DNA from: an uncultured Bacteroidota bacterium
GTDB lineage: Bacteria > Bacteroidota > Bacteroidia > Bacteroidales > P3
Assembly (NCBI GenBank): GCA_900546465.1
Contig: URCX01000061.1
Coordinates: 1-10,558, forward strand
DNA: 10,558 nucleotides
Direction of reading: 5' to 3'
The position numbers and the translations under genes were made by a program. Under the pieces are notes generated by a model. The model ran no database searches. It had not been told where the DNA came from and saw only the letters and a program-made list of their open reading frames with translations. How positions within the stretch are numbered: position 1 is the first letter of the stretch; each line of letters opens with the position of its first letter. Shown here piece after piece: positions 6,927 through 10,558 of the stretch.

Positions 6927-7745
6927 TTATCCGAAATTGTTGATTATCTCTATCAATATGCTGCTGCCGACATGCAATCCGCGAAGTTCGCTTATGCTTC
7001 CCTCCCTTATGGCAAGTTGAAGGTAGTTAGTCGAACTGACCGTGAGTAAGACATCGTCCACACAACCATCGTCATCGGCATAAGCCTGTGAGAGCTTGGT
7101 AATTGCCTTTCTCTTGTCTATCATTATGCGAAAATCTCTTCCGGCAAGAGCCTTGGCGAACTCCTTGGCAGTAATATTCAGAAAGGCATTGCCGTAATCG
7201 TCAATATAAATGACCTCCGTCTTTATTCTATCATAGCTCACAATAGGGTAATTTCGCGGAATTTTGTTCTCGAAAGCATCTTTACTTATACCGAGAAAGT
7301 CAATTCTTCCTGCTTCTGCGATATTCTTTGCCACCTTTGCGAAGAGATCCAAAGCCTCAAAGGTATAATAATTCGATTCATTATAGAGATTGATTTGCAC
7401 AATTTCCACCTCATCATTACCGAATACCATAGACGGCAAACCATTATCCGTACAGATATAATATTGTCCCTTATGCTTTACGGCTATGAAGAACTTACTC
7501 TTTGTGTTCTCCTTTTTGCATCCTTCCTCATAGCTGTTCACATCAATAATATGAATACTGCCTTCGGGAAACTCCATGCAGGCATTTCTGACAACAAAAG
7601 CTGCCGAAAGCAAGTCGTATTTCTTTATATTGTGAGTAATATCCACCACATTGACATCGGCAATAGTTGAATACAATCTGCCTTTGACCACTCCAATATA
7701 ATGATCAACGCAACCCCAATCCGTAGTCAATGTAACAATCTGCAT
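6927..7745 (-). CDS. SAM-hydroxide adenosyltransferase fold (DUF62) protein, atypical active site
   Basis: The start is the ATG at 7745 (MQIVTLTTDWG), the normal family beginning. An upstream ATG at 7787 lies before the promoter's -7 box and is rejected. The 272-residue protein has the DUF62 layout: TLTTDWGCVDHYIGVVKG at the N-terminus, VDITHNI (34-40), IHIID (64-68), CTDNGL (98-103, family PDNG), TFEALDLF (128-135, family TFHGRDxF) and VIYIDDYGNAFLNIT (178-192) in the C-terminal barrel. Characterised members hydrolyse SAM to adenosine and methionine; related halogenases make 5'-halo-adenosine. The usual DPGVGTxRR loop is replaced after D68, and the usual His of TFHGRD is Glu130, so two residues of the family Asp-Arg-His triad are missing. 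The fold and nucleoside binding are likely, but the reaction is uncertain. It is a single-gene unit with its own promoter. Confidence 0.85.
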   Translation of the reverse strand: MQIVTLTTDWGCVDHYIGVVKGRLYSTIADVNVVDITHNIKKYDLLSAAFVVRNACMEFPEGSIHIIDVNSYEEGCKKENTKSKFFIAVKHKGQYYICTDNGLPSMVFGNDEVEIVQINLYNESNYYTFEALDLFAKVAKNIAEAGRIDFLGISKDAFENKIPRNYPIVSYDRIKTEVIYIDDYGNAFLNITAKEFAKALAGRDFRIMIDKRKAITKLSQAYADDDGCVDDVLLTVSSTNYLQLAIREGSISELRGLHVGSSILIEIINNFG

Positions 7746-7774
7746 ATTTGTTCGTTTTTGTTCCCAATCGAGTT

Positions 7775-7783
7775 GCAAAGTTA
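7775..7783 (-). promoter_or_regulatory. Bacteroidota-type promoter (-7 box) for the DUF62 gene
   Basis: Read on the minus strand, 7783-7775 is TAACTTTGC, a full match to TAnnTTTG plus the trailing C. The predicted start near 7770 leaves a leader of about 25 nt before the ATG at 7745. A near-match -33 (TTCG) lies at 7804-7801, with 17-nt spacing. Confidence 0.68.
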
Positions 7784-8044
7784 GCAATTAAATTGATAAA
7801 CGAACTGCCTGATAAAACCAAAAACAGGTGTCTTTCCTCTCCTTTTCCTTATCTGAAACAATTTAAACGAAAATAAATCATCGTTCTGCAAGCCTCGAAT
7901 AAGCCTGAAATCACAGTTCTGCAATCCGTTCGCAGGAACAACATTTCTGAAAACAGGAAAGCAAAAACAGTATAAGCACAAATGAAAATCACGATAAACC
8001 CTGTCCCCATCATCAATCACTTAATCGACAAAAACGAAATATGA

Positions 8045-8056
8045 GATTTGCAAATC
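8045..8056. repeat. Perfect 12-bp palindrome
   Basis: GATTTGCAAATC reads identically on both strands. It lies 24 nt left of the CGCCGTTT palindrome cluster and about 260 nt upstream of the kinase promoter. It could be a regulator-binding site; no specific protein is implied by the sequence. Confidence 0.5.
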
Positions 8057-8079
8057 AAATGTTTTTCAAGCCATTTTCC

Positions 8080-8134
8080 GAAACGCCGTTTCATGAAATT
8101 AAAACGGCGAAAGAATTTTTCCAAACGCCGTTTT
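8080..8134. repeat. Cluster of three CGCCGTTT-type arms forming alternative hairpins
   Basis: Arm 1 is AAACGCCGTTT (8081-8091), arm 2 is AAAACGGCG (8101-8109, opposite sense), and arm 3 is AAACGCCGTTTT (8123-8134). Arms 1 and 2 pair perfectly over 8 bp (8084-8091 with 8102-8109, 10-nt loop). Arms 2 and 3 pair perfectly over 9 bp (8101-8109 with 8126-8134, 16-nt loop). Arm 2 cannot do both at once. Two further palindromes lie inside: GAAACG-C-CGTTTC (8080-8092) and TTTCATGAAA (8089-8098). Dispersed REP-like elements and alternative-fold leader RNAs both look like this. Confidence 0.7.
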
Positions 8135-8284
8135 ACGAGAGGCGAATCGGCCTTTGGCTTTCGTGCATTCAGGCAGGTGTTTTTTTCGACTTCTTTCTTT
8201 GTATGGCAGGACGTTCGGAGGATGTCCGTGTATTGATATTTCGGCTTTGCGGATTGTGTTGATGAGAATAAGAAGCGGGCTTGG

Positions 8285-8316
8285 GTTGTCGATTGAAAAT
8301 AATTTTTTAACTTTGC
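8285..8316 (+). promoter_or_regulatory. Bacteroidota-type promoter for the kinase-purA unit
   Basis: TAACTTTGC (8308-8316) is a full -7 match. GTTG (8285-8288) is a one-mismatch -33 element with the expected 19-nt spacing. The predicted start near 8320-8323 leaves a leader of about 35 nt. Within it lies GGAGG (8332-8336), directly followed by a minimal frame ATG ATT TAA (8339-8347) before the kinase ATG at 8358. Confidence 0.72.
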
Positions 8317-8357
8317 AAGCGGTATTCTTTCGGAGGAAATGATTTAAGCTAAGAAAT

Positions 8358-9224
8358 ATGATACTGATATCAGACGGTGGTGCGACTAAAACGGATTGGG
8401 CTCTTGTGGACGATAAGGGCGATATGGTATTCTTTTCGTCTCGAGGAATGAATCCGTATAATGTATCGACCGATACCATGCGTAAGGAGATTGAGGAGAG
8501 AATTGTTCCCAATGTTCCTGTCGATATGGTGGAGGCTATGTTTATTTATGCCTCGGGCTGTTCGGCAAAAGAGAAGCAAAGGGAGGTGATTGATTGGTTT
8601 GCTCCTTTTTTCCCGAATACAAGGATTGAGGTCGAGGGAGATTTATTAGGTGCGGCGAGGGCTTGTTGCGGCAAAAAAGCCGGAATGGCTGCCATATTGG
8701 GAACAGGTTCCAATTCCTGCCTTTATGACGGAGAACGGATTGTGGAAAACGTGCCGTCTCTTGGTTATGTACTTTGCGATGAGGGAGCGGGAACGAACAT
8801 AGGCAAACTGTTGTTAAGGGATTATTTGCGAGGCAGGATGCCGAAAGAGGTTTCAGAGATGTTCGCTCAACGATATAAAGGAGAGGAAACAGACTTTCTG
8901 AACAGACTTTACAAGGGTGAGGCTCCTAATTACTATCTTGCTTCATTTGCAAGTTTTGCAATAGAAAATAAGACGAACCCTTATTGCAGGGAAGTGATAT
9001 GTCGGGCGTTCAGAGACTTCTTTATGCAACAGATAAGCACATATTCCTCGTATAATAAGTATGTGCTGAATATCGTTGGTAGCATAGGCTCTTTGGCAGA
9101 GGAGGAATTGAGGCAGGTTGCAAAGGATTTCGAGGTGGAAATCGGCAAAGTGATAAAAGCTCCTTTGAAAGCCTTGGTACAATTCCACATAAATCAGAAT
9201 GCTTGTGAACTTGGTGAAAATTAA
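8358..9224 (+). CDS. BadF/BadG-family ATPase, probable N-acetylglucosamine kinase
   Basis: This 288-residue cytoplasmic protein has the ASKHA (actin/hexokinase) sugar-kinase fold. The phosphate-1 loop is SDGGATKTDW (5-14, D6 and K11). EGDLLGA (93-99) follows, with D95 the probable catalytic base. The phosphate-2 loop is GTGSNSCLYDG (115-125), then DEGAGTNIGK (141-150) and the adenosine motif GSIGS (241-245). The length matches the short N-acetylglucosamine kinases of this family (about 280-320 residues). The likely reaction is ATP-dependent phosphorylation of GlcNAc or another amino sugar, for example in recycling of cell-wall or host glycans. The exact sugar is inferred, and no sugar-catabolism genes are adjacent. 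The start at 8358 gives the standard MILISDGG beginning. The only strong Shine-Dalgarno nearby (8332-8336) is too far upstream to serve it well. purA follows after 12 nt, suggesting cotranscription. Confidence 0.88.
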   Translation: MILISDGGATKTDWALVDDKGDMVFFSSRGMNPYNVSTDTMRKEIEERIVPNVPVDMVEAMFIYASGCSAKEKQREVIDWFAPFFPNTRIEVEGDLLGAARACCGKKAGMAAILGTGSNSCLYDGERIVENVPSLGYVLCDEGAGTNIGKLLLRDYLRGRMPKEVSEMFAQRYKGEETDFLNRLYKGEAPNYYLASFASFAIENKTNPYCREVICRAFRDFFMQQISTYSSYNKYVLNIVGSIGSLAEEELRQVAKDFEVEIGKVIKAPLKALVQFHINQNACELGEN

Positions 9225-9236
9225 AAGAAATATATA

Positions 9237-10535
9237 ATGACTAAGATAGATGTTCTTCTCGGTTTACAATGGGGAGATGAAGGAAAAGGAAAGATAGTTG
9301 ATGTTTTGACTCCGAGATACGATATAGTGGCGAGGTTTCAAGGCGGTCCTAATGCGGGACATACTTTGGAATTCGGCACAATCAAACACGTATTGCACAT
9401 TATCCCTTCGGGTATATGCCATAAGGATAAGATAAATCTTATAGGCAACGGTGTGTTGGTGGAGCCTCTTATCTTGAAACAAGAGGTTGAGGCTTTGGAA
9501 AAGATGGGCTTTACTCCGAAAAAGAACCTTTATGTTTCAAAGAAAGCTCATTTGATATTGCCTACTCACAGAATGTCTGATGCTGCGAACGAAAAATCCA
9601 AAGGTTCTCAAAAGATAGGTTCTACGCTTAAAGGTATAGGACCTGCTTATACCGATAAGGTTGCAAGAACAGGTGTAAGAGTCGGCTCTATCTTTGAGGC
9701 AGACTTTCTTGAAAAGTATGAGAAAGCCCGCAACGCACATTTCGCTCAGATAAAAGCCTTGGGCTATGAGCCGAAAGACTTCAAAATAGATGGCGATGAC
9801 TTTGAGGAATACGAGAAGAAGTGGTTTGCTTCATTGGATACGCTGAAACAACTCACCGTTATAGACAGTGAATACTTCTTGAACGAGGCTTTGAACAACG
9901 ATAAGAAAATCCTTGCGGAAGGAGCTCAGGGTTCGTTGTTGGATATCGATTTCGGTTCATATCCTTTCGTTACTTCTTCCAATACCATTACCGCAGGAGT
10001 TTGCTCGGGTTTGGGTGTGGCTCCATCAAGGATAGGCAATGTGTTCGGAATTTGCAAGGCGTACTGCACAAGGGTCGGTAGCGGTCCTTTCCCTACAGAA
10101 TTGTTTGATCAGGACGGAGAAAAAATGCGTCAAGAGGGCAGAGAATTCGGCGCAACCACCGGAAGAGCAAGACGTTGCGGCTGGTTGGATATTCCGGCTT
10201 TGAAATATGCCTGCATGCTTAACGGGGTTACTCACCTGATGTTGATGAAGATTGACGTATTGAACCAATTCGAGAACATCAAAATCTGCGAACAATACGA
10301 GATAAACGGCGAAAAGACGGAGCAGATACCCTATGACGTGAACGCAAAGATAAATCCTATATATTCAAACCACAAAGGCTGGTGCAAGGGTACGGAAGGA
10401 ATGAAGTCTTTCAAAGAATTGCCGGAGGAAATGCAGAATTATGTTCATGAGATTGAGCAAAGAACAAATCTTCCGATTGCAATAATTTCGACATCTCCCA
10501 ACAGAGACGACACTATAATAAGAGCAGAGTTATAA
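9237..10535 (+). CDS. purA: Adenylosuccinate synthetase
   Basis: PurA joins IMP and aspartate using GTP to form adenylosuccinate, the first committed step from IMP to AMP, in the cytoplasm. The 432-residue length is normal. Diagnostic motifs are intact: GLQWGDEGKGK (9-19, catalytic D14), GGPNAGHTL (37-44, catalytic H42), GSTLKGIGPAYTDK with GVRVGS (128-151), EGAQGSLLDIDFGSYPFVTSS (228-248), GATTGRARRCGWLD (305-318, GTP and aspartate loop), MKIDVL (337-342) and STSPNRDDTI (418-427). The start is the ATG 12 nt after the kinase stop, with only a weak AAAAGAAA Shine-Dalgarno. It appears to share the promoter near 8308 with the kinase. After the stop, 10536-10558 contains AAAAAGG and ends in ...CAT, so a further gene may begin exactly at the window edge, but this cannot be shown. 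I see no terminator in the remaining 23 nt. Confidence 0.98.
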   Translation: MTKIDVLLGLQWGDEGKGKIVDVLTPRYDIVARFQGGPNAGHTLEFGTIKHVLHIIPSGICHKDKINLIGNGVLVEPLILKQEVEALEKMGFTPKKNLYVSKKAHLILPTHRMSDAANEKSKGSQKIGSTLKGIGPAYTDKVARTGVRVGSIFEADFLEKYEKARNAHFAQIKALGYEPKDFKIDGDDFEEYEKKWFASLDTLKQLTVIDSEYFLNEALNNDKKILAEGAQGSLLDIDFGSYPFVTSSNTITAGVCSGLGVAPSRIGNVFGICKAYCTRVGSGPFPTELFDQDGEKMRQEGREFGATTGRARRCGWLDIPALKYACMLNGVTHLMLMKIDVLNQFENIKICEQYEINGEKTEQIPYDVNAKINPIYSNHKGWCKGTEGMKSFKELPEEMQNYVHEIEQRTNLPIAIISTSPNRDDTIIRAEL

Positions 10536-10558
10536 AATCAAAAAAGGTTGAATTACAT

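Larger units (their letters stand above)
7784..8284. other. Long intergenic region without a convincing gene
   Basis: This stretch separates two divergent promoters. Short reading frames exist on both strands (for example 8041-8262 plus and 7781-8020 minus). Their translations are rich in Phe, Cys and Arg, lack recognisable domains, and have no good ribosome binding site. The left part (7784-8040) is A-rich with only a 9-nt direct repeat, GTTCTGCAA, at 7883 and 7916. The right part (8045-8134) holds the palindromic elements listed separately. I see no tRNA-like or known riboswitch fold. Confidence 0.6.

Noticed and set aside
7883..7924. Two copies of GTTCTGCAA 33 nt apart as a possible CRISPR-like or tandem repeat
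   Set aside because: Only nine bases match, the rest of the 33-nt units differ, and there is no third copy.
7781..8020. 79-codon minus-strand frame upstream of the DUF62 gene
   Set aside because: Covers the DUF62 gene's promoter region, lacks a recognisable domain or ribosome binding site, and reads like translated non-coding DNA.
8081..8134. Palindrome arms as a riboswitch or attenuator for kinase-purA
   Set aside because: The cluster lies about 170-230 nt upstream of the predicted promoter at 8308, so it should not be in that transcript unless an unseen upstream promoter exists.
8041..8262. 73-codon plus-strand frame starting with ATG
   Set aside because: No ribosome binding site. The translation is Phe/Cys/Arg-rich with no domain, and it runs through the palindrome cluster, where the encoded repeat (ETPF/QTPF) simply mirrors the DNA arms.

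Overview
The window comes from the Bacteroidota, most likely the order Bacteroidales. Several independent features point there. A secreted subtilase ends in a type IX secretion (T9SS) type A sorting domain. Three promoters carry the Bacteroidota -7 box TAnnTTTG. Signal peptides are cut just before Gln, Shine-Dalgarno sequences are weak, and base composition is moderately AT-rich. The genes are mostly ordinary chromosomal ones; I see no transposase, integrase, CRISPR array, tRNA or rRNA.

Layout. Positions 1-3050 hold an envelope pair: an outer-membrane beta-barrel protein whose 5' end is cut off by the window, followed 5 nt later by the T9SS-exported S8 peptidase. Positions 3167-4007 hold gcvH (glycine cleavage H protein), a strong intrinsic terminator, and a small VanZ-like membrane protein. 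A new promoter at about 4058 starts a ZIP metal transporter gene, which runs into a 647-residue membrane glycosyltransferase. That protein joins a GT2 domain to what looks like a gutted WbaP/WcaJ-type phosphoglycosyltransferase. A convergent gap with a long imperfect inverted repeat separates it from a minus-strand gene of the SAM-hydroxide adenosyltransferase (DUF62) fold.

Between that gene's promoter (about 7780) and the promoter of the next plus-strand unit (about 8310) lies a gap of roughly 520 nt with no convincing gene. It contains a cluster of palindromic elements, including three copies of an AAACGCCGTTT-type arm that can form two mutually exclusive hairpins. The final unit is a BadF/BadG-type (N-acetylglucosamine) kinase followed 12 nt later by purA (adenylosuccinate synthetase).

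The genes do not form one obvious new system. The most interesting points are cases where a familiar fold has lost expected catalytic or ligand residues. These are the glycosyltransferase with a collapsed phosphoglycosyltransferase tail, a DUF62 protein lacking two of the three family catalytic residues, and a ZIP transporter lacking the bridging TM5 glutamate. The palindrome cluster in the large gap is the fourth.
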